64,000 nt of DNA from NCBI GenBank assembly GCA_009885105.1, contig VFLI01000016.1:62001-126000 (forward strand), written 5' to 3'. This DNA is from Spirochaetia bacterium (GTDB lineage Bacteria; Spirochaetota; Leptospiria; Leptospirales; Leptonemataceae). This document shows, one piece after another, positions 26,768 to 35,370 of the stretch. The first letter of the stretch is position 1. Each line of letters opens with the position of its first letter. The notes beneath the pieces are model-generated. The model was not told the DNA's origin. It saw nothing but the letters and a program-made list of their open reading frames with translations, and did not search any database. Both the position numbers and the translations under genes were made by a program.

Positions 26768-28348
26768 ATGCCAGTCAGCGCCAAAAAACGTGCTTCAAAA
26801 CAGCACACCAGGGGAAAGAAAACCTCAAAAGGAGGATCCACAAGGATCGCTTCCGCGAAAAAATCGCCGCGATATATTGATAATATGAATCCGGCAACGA
26901 TGAAACTGATCAATCGTCTGCCGGTCTGCACGGAAGCAGATGTTGAGAATGCCGTCGCCGCGGCCCGGAGCGCCTATTCGTCCTGGAGCTCGCTTCCGCC
27001 TGAGGATCGGGCAGATGCGCTTGACCGTCTTCGCGAACAGCTCGTGAAGGATATGCAGGAAATGATCGACACGATATGCGAAGAGACGGGCAAAACGGAA
27101 ATGGACGGTCTGGTTGAAATTTTTACCGTCTGCGAGCATCTAAAATACGTTGCATCGCGCGGACCGCAGCTTCTTGCGGACGAGAAAAGATCAACCGGTA
27201 TTTTTATTCATAAGAAAGCTTACATCACCTACCAGAGCCGCGGCGTGATCGGTGTGATTTCACCGTGGAACTATCCGCTGATACTCACGCTTTCGCCGAT
27301 CATGCAGGGACTGATGGCCGGCAACACCGTTGTCGTAAAGCCTTCTGAAATCACGCCGAATACCAGTCTAAAGCTGCGCGAAATCGCCACACGTTCCGGA
27401 CTGCCGGAAAATGTTTTGAAAGTGGTCACCGGTTTCGGCGAAACGGGCGCGGCTCTGGTCGCATCGAAGGGCACGGATATGATCTGCTTCACCGGCTCTA
27501 CGGCCACGGGCAGGAGAATCGGAGAAATCTGCGGGCGGATGCTGAAGCCTGTCATTCTGGAACTGGGAGGAAAGGATCCCATGATCATATGCGCGGACGC
27601 CAATCTCGATCGCGCCGTCAACGGAGCGATCTGGGGCAGTTTTTCAAACTCGGGACAGACGTGCATTTCGGTGGAACGTATTTTTGTCGAAGAAAGCGTG
27701 TATGAAGAGTTCATGCAGAAGATAAGAGAAAAAGCGAGAGGCATCAAGCAGGGGCTTCGTGAGAATCATCCGAGCGTGGGTTCCATGACTTTTGAGAAGC
27801 AGGTTGGAATTGTCAAGACGCACCTGGCTGACGCTGAAAAGAAGGGAGCCCGTATTGAACTGTGCGGGGACCGTCCGCCGGGTCTCGCCGGACTTTTTCT
27901 GAACCCCCTGATTGTAACAAATGTTCAATCCGACATGCAGATCATGCAGGAAGAGTCTTTCGGACCGCTTGTTGCAATAATGAAATTCCGGGATGAGGAT
28001 CACGCCGTAGAACTGGCCAACAATACGGTATACGGCCTGAATGCTTCTGTCTGGAGCTGCGATCTGGATAAGGCGAAACGAATTGCGCGTCGCATACATT
28101 CGGGATCAATATGTATCAACGACGTCGATGTGAACTACATCGTGTCGGATCTGCCGTTCGGCGGGACAAAAGAGAGCGGCATCGGTCGCGTCTACGGTCC
28201 GGAAGGGCTTCGAGCATTTACCAATCCTCAGTCCGTTACTGTGGATCGCGCCGGTATTTTTGGAATCACGAAAGAAATTCACTGGTTTCCGTATACAGAA
28301 AGGAAACTAAATATTCTTAAGAAAACGGTGCGCTGGCTTTTTGGATAA
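26768..28348 (+). CDS. Aldehyde dehydrogenase with extended ends
   Basis: A 526-residue NAD(P)-dependent aldehyde dehydrogenase. The catalytic Cys299 is in NSGQTCISVERIFV, the general base Glu in LELGGKDPM, and the cofactor region in FTGSTATGRRIG. The substrate channel region GVIGVISPWNYPLIL is intact. The N-terminus carries about 35 Lys/Ser-rich residues (KKRASKQHTRGKKTSKGGS) that homologues lack. The C-terminus adds about 30 residues ending KKTVRWLFG, which might dock on a membrane. A good ribosome site (AGGAG) precedes the ATG, and a TTGACA box overlaps the stop of the glycosylase gene. Confidence 0.92.
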   Translation: MPVSAKKRASKQHTRGKKTSKGGSTRIASAKKSPRYIDNMNPATMKLINRLPVCTEADVENAVAAARSAYSSWSSLPPEDRADALDRLREQLVKDMQEMIDTICEETGKTEMDGLVEIFTVCEHLKYVASRGPQLLADEKRSTGIFIHKKAYITYQSRGVIGVISPWNYPLILTLSPIMQGLMAGNTVVVKPSEITPNTSLKLREIATRSGLPENVLKVVTGFGETGAALVASKGTDMICFTGSTATGRRIGEICGRMLKPVILELGGKDPMIICADANLDRAVNGAIWGSFSNSGQTCISVERIFVEESVYEEFMQKIREKARGIKQGLRENHPSVGSMTFEKQVGIVKTHLADAEKKGARIELCGDRPPGLAGLFLNPLIVTNVQSDMQIMQEESFGPLVAIMKFRDEDHAVELANNTVYGLNASVWSCDLDKAKRIARRIHSGSICINDVDVNYIVSDLPFGGTKESGIGRVYGPEGLRAFTNPQSVTVDRAGIFGITKEIHWFPYTERKLNILKKTVRWLFG

Positions 28349-28421
28349 TCCAATCGAAGAAAGCTGGAGATCTCGTCACATTCAGGAAAAGAGTATTGTC
28401 TGAACAAGAACCAATTCCAGA

Positions 28422-30023
28422 ATGAAGTTCGTCGAAATCACCATTGAAGATACAGGTATTGGTATCCCGCCCGAGAAATATTTGGATATATTTAAATCCT
28501 TCGAACAAGTTGATGCCACAATTGCGCGGGAATACGGAGGGTCTGGTCTTGGGCTTTCGATTACCAAACAACTCATCGAACTTCATGGAGGTGATATCCG
28601 GGTCGAATCAGTGCCTGGAAAGGGTTCCAAGTTTATCTTTACGCTTCCGGCATCGTCTGACAAACCGGAGCCGGCGGTCAGCAATCGAATATCTTCGGTT
28701 CACAGTTCAGAGTCGGCGACAACTGACTTACCTGTGGCAGCAAAGTTCTCGGGGGCGGATACGCTCAAAGTATGGAGCGATACTTTCTCAATCCTCGCTG
28801 TGGATGATGAACCAGTTAACCTCCAGGTCATTGCAAATATACTTTCGTTAGAAAATTACACCCTGACGCGAGCTCGCAGCGGCCAGGAAGCGCTTGAGAT
28901 GATCGAGCAGGGACTGAAACCGGATCTTATCTTGCTTGATGTGATGATGCCGCGTATGTCCGGCTACGAAGTATGCGCAAAGTTAAGAGAAAAAACGGGC
29001 GGAAATGAACTTCCGATCGTTCTTGTGACTGCCAAGAATCAAGTTCAGGATTTGGTAGAGGGCTTTGATTCTGGCGCCAATGATTATCTGGCCAAACCTT
29101 TCGCCAAAGCCGAACTTCTTACCCGGATCAAAACACATATACGATTATCACGAACTGCGACAGCATATGGACGTTTTGTGCCGCATGAATTTCTTAAATT
29201 TCTAAACAAGGAAAGTTTAGTTGAGGTTAGACTGGGCGACCAGGTGCAGCGTGAAATGACCATCTTATTCAGTGATATCCGGTCCTTCACCGGACTCTCG
29301 GAAACCATGACACCGGAAGAAAACTTTAACTTCTTGAATGCGTTCTTTCGCCGAGTCGGTCCTGTGATCCGTCAACATAAAGGATTTATCGATAAGTTTA
29401 TTGGTGATGCGATCATGGCACTTTTTCCAGAGAGTCCGGGTAATGCCGTAGACGCTGCCATCGCAATGAGAAAGATGCTTTTTGAGTATAATAGAAGACG
29501 CATATCAGAAGGCTTTTTGCCCATCGATTCCGGCACCGGAATACATACTGGAACTCTTATGCTCGGAACGATCGGCGAAGAAATGCGGATGGACTCAACT
29601 GTTATTTCAGACGCTGTCAATCTGACCGCGCGCCTGGAGGGTCTTTCTAAGACTTATGGAGCCTCGATTGTAATCAGTGAAAATGCGCTGACTGCTCTTG
29701 CCGATAGGTCGATCTATCGTTTTCGTTTCCTTGACAAGGTCAAAGTCAAAGGGAAAAAAGTGCCAGTTTCGGTCTTTGAGATATTAGACGGGGAGCCTGA
29801 AGAAATTATAATCTTAAAAATGGAAACCATAGGTGATTTTGAACATGGGACGCAATTGTATCATGGGCGTGAATTCACGCAAGCCTGCGTATTTTTCAGG
29901 AGCGTGTTGCAAGTGAACCATGCCGATCGCGCGTCCCAACTATATCTCAAAAAATGCGAGCATTTTATGGTTCATGAGCCGCCGGCCGAATGGGAAAGCC
30001 CGAACGAGATGACGGAGAAGTAA
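28422..30023 (+). CDS. C-terminal half of a sensor kinase: partial HATPase, receiver, adenylate cyclase
   Basis: A 533-residue reading frame that starts in the middle of a histidine-kinase ATPase domain. It lacks the phosphoacceptor His and N box. It begins KFVEITIEDTGIGIPPEKY (G1 box) and continues with the G2 box GGSGLGLSI. A complete receiver follows at about residues 125-245, with phosphoacceptor Asp173 in LILLDVMMP. A class III adenylate/guanylate cyclase fills about 285-450 with metal Asp residues in LFSDIRSFTG and FIGDAIMALF and NLTARLEG. The missing front half is encoded immediately downstream at 30035. Codon use looks more AT-rich than in neighbouring genes. The start ATG is the first Met after an in-frame TGA at 28401. 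Confidence 0.85.
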   Translation: MKFVEITIEDTGIGIPPEKYLDIFKSFEQVDATIAREYGGSGLGLSITKQLIELHGGDIRVESVPGKGSKFIFTLPASSDKPEPAVSNRISSVHSSESATTDLPVAAKFSGADTLKVWSDTFSILAVDDEPVNLQVIANILSLENYTLTRARSGQEALEMIEQGLKPDLILLDVMMPRMSGYEVCAKLREKTGGNELPIVLVTAKNQVQDLVEGFDSGANDYLAKPFAKAELLTRIKTHIRLSRTATAYGRFVPHEFLKFLNKESLVEVRLGDQVQREMTILFSDIRSFTGLSETMTPEENFNFLNAFFRRVGPVIRQHKGFIDKFIGDAIMALFPESPGNAVDAAIAMRKMLFEYNRRRISEGFLPIDSGTGIHTGTLMLGTIGEEMRMDSTVISDAVNLTARLEGLSKTYGASIVISENALTALADRSIYRFRFLDKVKVKGKKVPVSVFEILDGEPEEIIILKMETIGDFEHGTQLYHGREFTQACVFFRSVLQVNHADRASQLYLKKCEHFMVHEPPAEWESPNEMTEK

Positions 30024-30034
30024 GGCGATAATCA

Positions 30035-31723
30035 GTGATATCCCGCTTACTTTTCTCATTCGTCTTACTGTTCTTCCTGTCACGGCCAACCTTCGCACTG
30101 GATCCCGTTGTTCTCACGAACGCGTCCGCCAGAGTTTCCCTGGGACTTCATCTGGAATACCTCGAAGACCGCGAAAACAAATTGACGATAAATGATGTGA
30201 GCTCCCCGACGTTCGAATTACGATGGACACGAAGCGAGCAAGAAACGCCAAATTTTGGTTACAGCACATATACATATTGGCTCCGCTTCAGTCTGCTTAA
30301 TAACGCTGCATCCACCGAGCCGTTGTATCTGGAACTGTCCGATCCTTTCATCGATCGGTATGAATGTTACGAAATGGACAGAGGAATATCCCGGTTAATT
30401 TCTAAAGGAGGAGATTCGTATCCCTTCGGTCAACGGGCAATCAGTTATCGAAATTTTTTAATACAGTTGCCTCACGAGCTTGCCAGGAGAACCCAAACAA
30501 TATACTTTAGAATTGATACATCAGTGCCCGTCACTGTACCTTTAATAATTTGGCGAAATCAGGCGCTCACGAGTAAAATACAGGAGGAATACATCTTCTT
30601 TTTTATCATCTTTGGCGGGTTGGCTGCCATCGGACTGTTTAATCTGTTGCTTTTTTTTACAATTCGGGATTCTATATACGGATTATATTTCATCTACGTA
30701 GTTTCAATGAACCTTTGGTTATTGGTTAATTACGGATTCGCTTTCCAGTATATCTGGCCGCAAAGCACGTCCTGGGCAAATATTGCTTCTCAATTTTTCG
30801 CCAGTTTGGTGTTGGCCTTCTATATCGTTTTCGCGCGCAGATTTCTAAACCTCAAAAAAACAAGCCCGATCATGAATCACATTTTCAATCTTTTTCTAGT
30901 CCTTTCTCTTTTTACCGGTTTCTCCTGCTTTTTACTGCCCTATTCAATGAGCGACCAGGTCTCCAATATCCTTACGATCTCTTCGTTTCCATTCGCCCTC
31001 ATTGCACCCATTCTAGTTTTACGAAAAGGATATCGATCCGCCTTATGGTTTTTAGTGGCCTGGTTGTCATTGATGTTCAGTATGGGAGTATTTATCCTGT
31101 CACTTTATGGAGTGATTTCACTGAATTTTTTCACACAGAATGCGCCTCTTTTCGGCGCTCTTCTCGAAGCCATCCTGCTTTCCCTCGGGCTTGCTGATAG
31201 AATCAACATTCTTAAGGCAGAGACAGCCTCAGCACAGGTTCTTGCGATTGATAATCTAAAAAGAGCAGACCAACTGAAGGATGAATTCCTCGCAAACACA
31301 TCCCACGAACTTCGAACCCCGCTTAACGGAATCATTGGTCTGGCCGCATCCCTTGTGGACGGTGCACGCGGTGACCTTTCAGACGGAGCAAAATCGGATC
31401 TCGGAATGATTGCATTGAGTGGAAAGAGACTCGCGCATCTGGTGAATGATATTCTGGATTTCTCCCGACTCAAAAACAAAGATATCGAACTCCAGAAGAA
31501 AGCAGTTGATGTTCGTGTAGCAAGCGATGTGGTTCTGGCTCTTTTGAAACCCCTGACCAAGGGAAAGAACATAACACTGAAAAATGAAATTTCGGCAGAT
31601 CTGCCTGCTCTGGACGCGGATGAAAATCGAGTGCAGCAGATTTTGCATAATTTGATCGGGAATGCGATTAAGTTCACTGAGAAAGGCGAAGTTAAGATAA
31701 CAGCAAGAATGGTTAATAAGTGA
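30035..31723 (+). CDS. N-terminal half of a sensor kinase: 7TMR-DISM, HisKA, HATPase N box
   Basis: A 562-residue membrane protein with a GTG start and a signal peptide (about residues 1-21, cleaved after TFA). Residues 35-175 form an extracytoplasmic 7TMR-DISMED2-like domain. Seven membrane helices follow to about 390. The phosphoacceptor helix carries TSHELRTPLNG with His424. The ATPase domain starts and reaches the N box (HNLIGNAIKFTE), then the frame stops at TGA 31721 after KITARMVNK, before the G1 box. The remainder is encoded upstream at 28422. Alone it could not bind ATP in the normal way. Confidence 0.85.
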   Translation: MISRLLFSFVLLFFLSRPTFALDPVVLTNASARVSLGLHLEYLEDRENKLTINDVSSPTFELRWTRSEQETPNFGYSTYTYWLRFSLLNNAASTEPLYLELSDPFIDRYECYEMDRGISRLISKGGDSYPFGQRAISYRNFLIQLPHELARRTQTIYFRIDTSVPVTVPLIIWRNQALTSKIQEEYIFFFIIFGGLAAIGLFNLLLFFTIRDSIYGLYFIYVVSMNLWLLVNYGFAFQYIWPQSTSWANIASQFFASLVLAFYIVFARRFLNLKKTSPIMNHIFNLFLVLSLFTGFSCFLLPYSMSDQVSNILTISSFPFALIAPILVLRKGYRSALWFLVAWLSLMFSMGVFILSLYGVISLNFFTQNAPLFGALLEAILLSLGLADRINILKAETASAQVLAIDNLKRADQLKDEFLANTSHELRTPLNGIIGLAASLVDGARGDLSDGAKSDLGMIALSGKRLAHLVNDILDFSRLKNKDIELQKKAVDVRVASDVVLALLKPLTKGKNITLKNEISADLPALDADENRVQQILHNLIGNAIKFTEKGEVKITARMVNK

Positions 31724-31777
31724 TGAAAAAATATTAGAAAATTATAGCAAAAGGATTTTAATTTTTTTTAAGAACCT

Positions 31778-31807
31778 GCTGCTATCGCAGCGATGTTTAT
31801 AACATCG
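31778..31807. repeat. Two adjoining perfect inverted repeats
   Basis: GCTGC-TATC-GCAGC at 31778-31791 is followed at once by CGATGTT-TAT-AACATCG at 31791-31807. The T run lies before, not after, the repeats on the plus strand, so these are not an obvious terminator. They sit just past the edge of the rearranged kinase locus. Confidence 0.5.
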
Positions 31808-31820
31808 ATCAAGCTGAAAA

Positions 31821-31958
31821 ATGCTTGAAGGCAAATTTATTAATAGGACCTCAGCACCTCCGGTCTACACCGATTTCAACGGAGACGGCTTCGGCGACAG
31901 GATCGTCTATTATTTTTGCTCTATTTCTTTCCCGGTAAACTGTTCATCATCGATTTGA
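31821..31958 (+). pseudogene. Scrap of an FG-GAP-type repeat protein
   Basis: A 45-codon frame holds VYTDFNGDGFGDRIVYY, which matches the calcium-binding DxNGDGxxD loop of FG-GAP or VCBS repeats. Nothing before or after it continues such a domain, and the frame runs into the end of the patatin gene on the other strand. It is most likely leftover sequence from a larger surface protein gene. Confidence 0.4.
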
Positions 31959-32808
31959 AAAATTCAGGAAGGTCAGGCATCTGCGGCATATGATACGCGC
32001 CGGATGTGATATTTCTTATTTCATCGATGCGGTTGTTTGTTGCCTTGAGTCCGCCCGCGATGGCCTCAGATGTTCGATGATAATCCATGAATCCGATATC
32101 GGAAAGACCGGGTTCAATTGTTATGTCGGCCGGATGAAAAATTCTATTGTCCAGCCGGATCCGGTTCATCATTGTATTGATGGTGCCCTTCATGACGCCC
32201 ATGAGGGAAGCGTTCATCTCTCTTCCCGCATGACCGTCAAGATCCACGGCTATGACGATGTCGGCGCCCATTTTGCGCGCAAGACTGACCGGCACGGGAT
32301 TCAGAACTCCTCCGTCCACGAGCAGCATTTCTCCGTGCTCCTGCGGCGAAAGAAACCCTGGAATGGCGACGGAAGCGCGTATTGCGGGGAGAAGCGAACC
32401 CTCAAAAATATGAGCCTCCTGCATGTCGTTGAGATTCGTCGCGCATATTCCCAGCGGTTTCTGAAGCTCTTCAAACGAGCGCACCGGAAGATGTTCCTGT
32501 AAAAACTTCACAAATCGTTTGCCGCCCAGAAGACCGTTGTCCGTCAGCGTGAAATCCATCATGGAAAAAGTGACGCGAAGAGATCGGTAGTTGTTGGCAA
32601 AATCCTCCAGAGCAGTCAGAGCGCCCGCGGCATAGAAAGCGCCGATCACGGCGCCGGCAGACGTGCCGGCCACCATGTCGATTCGTATGCCGGCTTTCTC
32701 CAGCGCGCGGATCACTCCGATATGAGCCCAGCCGCGGGCCGCTCCCGATCCCAGCGCAAGCCCGATTTTCGGCCGGCGAAAGGGAGCGAATTTGCTCAGA
32801 GTGCTCAA
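31921..32808 (-). CDS. Patatin-like phospholipase (RssA type)
   Basis: A 295-residue patatin-fold serine hydrolase. The oxyanion loop is GSGAARGWAHIG, the nucleophile Ser50 is in GTSAG, and the catalytic Asp is in LLVDGGVLNPVP. Size and layout match the small RssA-type patatins that hydrolyse membrane lipids or fatty acyl esters. No signal peptide is present. Its ATG overlaps the stop of the acyl-CoA dehydrogenase by 4 bases, so fatty acids it releases could feed that enzyme; this link is inferred. Confidence 0.92.
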   Translation of the reverse strand: MSTLSKFAPFRRPKIGLALGSGAARGWAHIGVIRALEKAGIRIDMVAGTSAGAVIGAFYAAGALTALEDFANNYRSLRVTFSMMDFTLTDNGLLGGKRFVKFLQEHLPVRSFEELQKPLGICATNLNDMQEAHIFEGSLLPAIRASVAIPGFLSPQEHGEMLLVDGGVLNPVPVSLARKMGADIVIAVDLDGHAGREMNASLMGVMKGTINTMMNRIRLDNRIFHPADITIEPGLSDIGFMDYHRTSEAIAGGLKATNNRIDEIRNITSGAYHMPQMPDLPEFFKSMMNSLPGKK

Positions 32809-34565
32809 GCGGGAACGGCTGTTTTTGCGTCGCTCAGTTTGAGTTTCAGAATATTTCCGCTCAGAATTGCCTGGCTGTCAATGTGATAGGCCTGGCAGAG
32901 ATTCATGCGCTTCTGCTTTGCCTCGCCTGAAAGTTTCGCCGTCGATCTTTCCATCAGCATTCCCACCAGATATCGGGCCGCCGATTCCACAACTTCAAAG
33001 GCCAGAGTGTCTTTCAAACCGGCGTTCTTGAGGTCTTTGTAGACAGTGACTATCTCTTCAAATCCGGCAAAGACCTTTTTCAATTCAGCTGACTGTGAGA
33101 ATTTCTGCGTTTCATCATTGATGTACGTGCGAAGATGGCCGTTTGCCGCCATTCCGGCCGTGACCGTTCCAATGGCGCCGACGATCTGCAGCTGCGTGGT
33201 TCCTTCGTAGATATTCGTGATGCGCGCATCGCGGAATATTCGCGCGACATCGTAATCCTCTGTGTACCCGGCGCCGCCGTAAATCTGCACAGCGTCACTG
33301 GCCAGCACATTGCACATTTCAGATGTATAGTACTTGGAAACCGGGGTGAAGAGACTCGCCAGCTTTTCCCATTTGCGGACGTGCTCATCTTTTCGCACTT
33401 CTTTTTCACCCAGACCGCTGTGTTCGAGCCTCTCCGTTCTCCAGACATACATATCGACCGTGCGCGCGGCTTCCAGCGTCAGGCAGCGCATACCGGTTAC
33501 CTCTCGTTCCATTCTGTCGAGCATCCTTCGCACAGCAGGAATCTGATCAATCGGCTTTCCAAACTGGATGCGTTCAGAGGCGTATTTTTTTGCTTCAAAA
33601 TACGCGGCGGTGGCAATCCCCATGGACTGCGCGGCAATGGAAAGCCGGGCGGAATTCATCATACCCATGGCGTATTTGATCAAACCCTGTCCTTCCTGTC
33701 CGATCAGCAGGGCAGGTGTATTTTCATAAACGACTTCGCACGTAGGCGAGCAGTGCAGGCCGAGTTTTTTTTCAATTCCGGCAATCTGCACATCATCGCC
33801 ATGGACCAGGAAAAAGGACAACCCGCGCGCCCCGCTTGTGGGATTGCCGGTGCGGGCCAGAGTAAGAATGACTGCCGGAGCTCCGTTAAATCCGCAGGCC
33901 AGAGTAATGAATCGCTTGGTCCCGTTGAGTTTCCATTTACCATCCGGCGTCTGTTCTGCCTTGGTCTGAACACCCGGCAGATCCGATCCATAATTCGGCT
34001 CAGTCAGCGCCATGGCTCCGACAAGTTCGCCCGATGCCATTTTTGGAACCCAGGTCTGTTTCATTTCCGCCGAGCCGAATCTTTCAATGGTATCTGCCAG
34101 ATTCACAGAGCCGATGGCAATAGCAAAAGCAGCATCGCCGCGCGCCAGAATCTCCATGGCCACAGCCTGTGTCACGGCCGGCAGGCCGAGACCGCCGTAT
34201 TTCCTGCTGATGCTGTACGGCTGCAGTCCTGCATCCCGGAAGACGTTGTAGCATTCTACCATGGAAGGCGGGAAGGTTACCTTGCCCTTGTCAAATTTCA
34301 GTCCCACTGCCTCCATTTCTTTGGCCTTCGGGGCAACTGTTTTTCCCATAATCTCGCCAATAGATTCAAAAATGATTTTGTAGCTGTCTACCGCTTCTTG
34401 AAGAGAAGAAGGAGCATTTGCGAGCTTTTCATCCCCGGATTCTTTATATTTTTTAGCGTCTTCAAAGTCATTTTCATAGATTCCAACGGTCTCCTGCCAG
34501 TCGATCATCTGATCGATTTGTAAATTCAGGTCATCATTATCAGAAAAATAGTTGCTCGAAATCAT
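32805..34565 (-). CDS. Acyl-CoA dehydrogenase (long form)
   Basis: A 586-residue FAD enzyme that makes trans-2-enoyl-CoA in fatty-acid beta-oxidation. It has ALTEPNYGSDLPGV for FAD binding, RFITLACG, LVERS-like helix regions and the C-terminal motif YGGAGYTEDYDVARIFRDAR with NIYEGTTQLQ. The Glu in YEGTT fits the catalytic base position. About 200 residues beyond the usual 380 are split between both ends, as in longer bacterial acyl-CoA dehydrogenases. A strong ribosome site (AAAGGAG) precedes the ATG. Two perfect palindromes upstream suggest repressor control. Confidence 0.93.
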   Translation of the reverse strand: MISSNYFSDNDDLNLQIDQMIDWQETVGIYENDFEDAKKYKESGDEKLANAPSSLQEAVDSYKIIFESIGEIMGKTVAPKAKEMEAVGLKFDKGKVTFPPSMVECYNVFRDAGLQPYSISRKYGGLGLPAVTQAVAMEILARGDAAFAIAIGSVNLADTIERFGSAEMKQTWVPKMASGELVGAMALTEPNYGSDLPGVQTKAEQTPDGKWKLNGTKRFITLACGFNGAPAVILTLARTGNPTSGARGLSFFLVHGDDVQIAGIEKKLGLHCSPTCEVVYENTPALLIGQEGQGLIKYAMGMMNSARLSIAAQSMGIATAAYFEAKKYASERIQFGKPIDQIPAVRRMLDRMEREVTGMRCLTLEAARTVDMYVWRTERLEHSGLGEKEVRKDEHVRKWEKLASLFTPVSKYYTSEMCNVLASDAVQIYGGAGYTEDYDVARIFRDARITNIYEGTTQLQIVGAIGTVTAGMAANGHLRTYINDETQKFSQSAELKKVFAGFEEIVTVYKDLKNAGLKDTLAFEVVESAARYLVGMLMERSTAKLSGEAKQKRMNLCQAYHIDSQAILSGNILKLKLSDAKTAVPA

Positions 34566-34577
34566 TTGGGACTCCTT

Positions 34578-34599
34578 TTATTGACTTTTGAGTCAATAA
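34578..34599. promoter_or_regulatory. Perfect palindrome before the acyl-CoA dehydrogenase
   Basis: Arms TTATTGACT and AGTCAATAA flank a TTTG centre. The site lies about 13 bases upstream of the acyl-CoA dehydrogenase ATG, between the ribosome site and the probable promoter. Its half-site GTCAATAAA recurs at 34626-34634. Confidence 0.6.
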
Positions 34600-34632
34600 A
34601 CCATTCTTTTTCAATGCTTTTCAGGGTCAATA

Positions 34633-34652
34633 AAAAGAACGATCGTTCTTTT
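34633..34652. promoter_or_regulatory. TetR-type operator-like palindrome
   Basis: AAAAGAACGATCGTTCTTTT is a perfect 20-base palindrome 68 bases upstream of the acyl-CoA dehydrogenase start. The core GAACGATCGTTC resembles operators of TetR-family regulators of fatty-acid breakdown. A TTGACC box for minus-strand transcription overlaps its downstream side at about 34627-34632. No TetR gene is in the window. Confidence 0.65.
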
Positions 34653-34703
34653 CGGTGGTTGCCAGGATTTTTATCATCACCCGGCTCGGCGGAAATTTAT
34701 CAA

Positions 34704-35357
34704 TCACACAGCTGCAGGAGCTCGATCCTTCGTCCTGAACACAGTCCAGACCAGCAGCGCGATTCCCGTGGTCAGCATGGCATCGGCCAGATTGAATATA
34801 GCAAAGGAATGCCAGGAAAGAATATTGAGAACGGGAATCCTGGCCAGACTGTCAAAACCAAACCAGATGCACTCAATAAAATCAACGACTCCAGTGATGT
34901 GGCCCGGCAGCGGAGTTAGAGAGAAGATCCATTCGCGCGTCGATAGAGATTTTACAAAAAGCTTGTCGATGAAATTTCCGGCCGCGCCCGCGCTGATGAA
35001 CAGCCATATCCAGACACTTCCCAGGGCTGGATTCTTAAATCTGTAGAAAGCCGCCAGACAGAACGCCAGCAGGTGGACCAGCAATCCCAGAGAAGGCAGC
35101 GAAGGTCCCAGGCTGAAAGCAAAGCGATCGTTAAAAAAGAGACGAAATTTTATAATACTGCCGTTATCGCCGACAATGCCCAGCTCATCTTTTCCATTGT
35201 AAAGCGCCGCGCCCGGAGACTCAGAGAATGAAATCTGGCCGGCAGTCGGATGATAGTTTAAGACGCCTGTTATATATTTTTTTGACGCAATATCGCAGGC
35301 TGTGAGGCTCAAAAAACAGGCTATCCAGAGAATTGTTTTTTTATTCATCCTTCTCAT
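34704..35357 (-). CDS. lspA: Lipoprotein signal peptidase II
   Basis: A 217-residue inner-membrane aspartic protease that cleaves prolipoprotein signal peptides. Catalytic segments are present: GAAGNFIDKLF with the first Asp and FNLADAMLT with the second, plus GVVDFI between them. Four hydrophobic helices match LspA. The protein is about 50 residues longer than E. coli LspA because of an extended loop (about residues 25-75) after helix 1. The start could be the Met at 35357 or the one three codons later, which has GAAGG directly before it. It follows the DUF5683-like gene by 13 bases. Many lipoproteins in this window are its likely substrates. Confidence 0.88.
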   Translation of the reverse strand: MRRMNKKTILWIACFLSLTACDIASKKYITGVLNYHPTAGQISFSESPGAALYNGKDELGIVGDNGSIIKFRLFFNDRFAFSLGPSLPSLGLLVHLLAFCLAAFYRFKNPALGSVWIWLFISAGAAGNFIDKLFVKSLSTREWIFSLTPLPGHITGVVDFIECIWFGFDSLARIPVLNILSWHSFAIFNLADAMLTTGIALLVWTVFRTKDRAPAAV

Positions 35358-35370
35358 GTATCGGCCCGCT

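Noticed and set aside
33135-34523. Long plus-strand frame opposite the acyl-CoA dehydrogenase
   Set aside because: The conserved enzyme on the minus strand explains the open frame.
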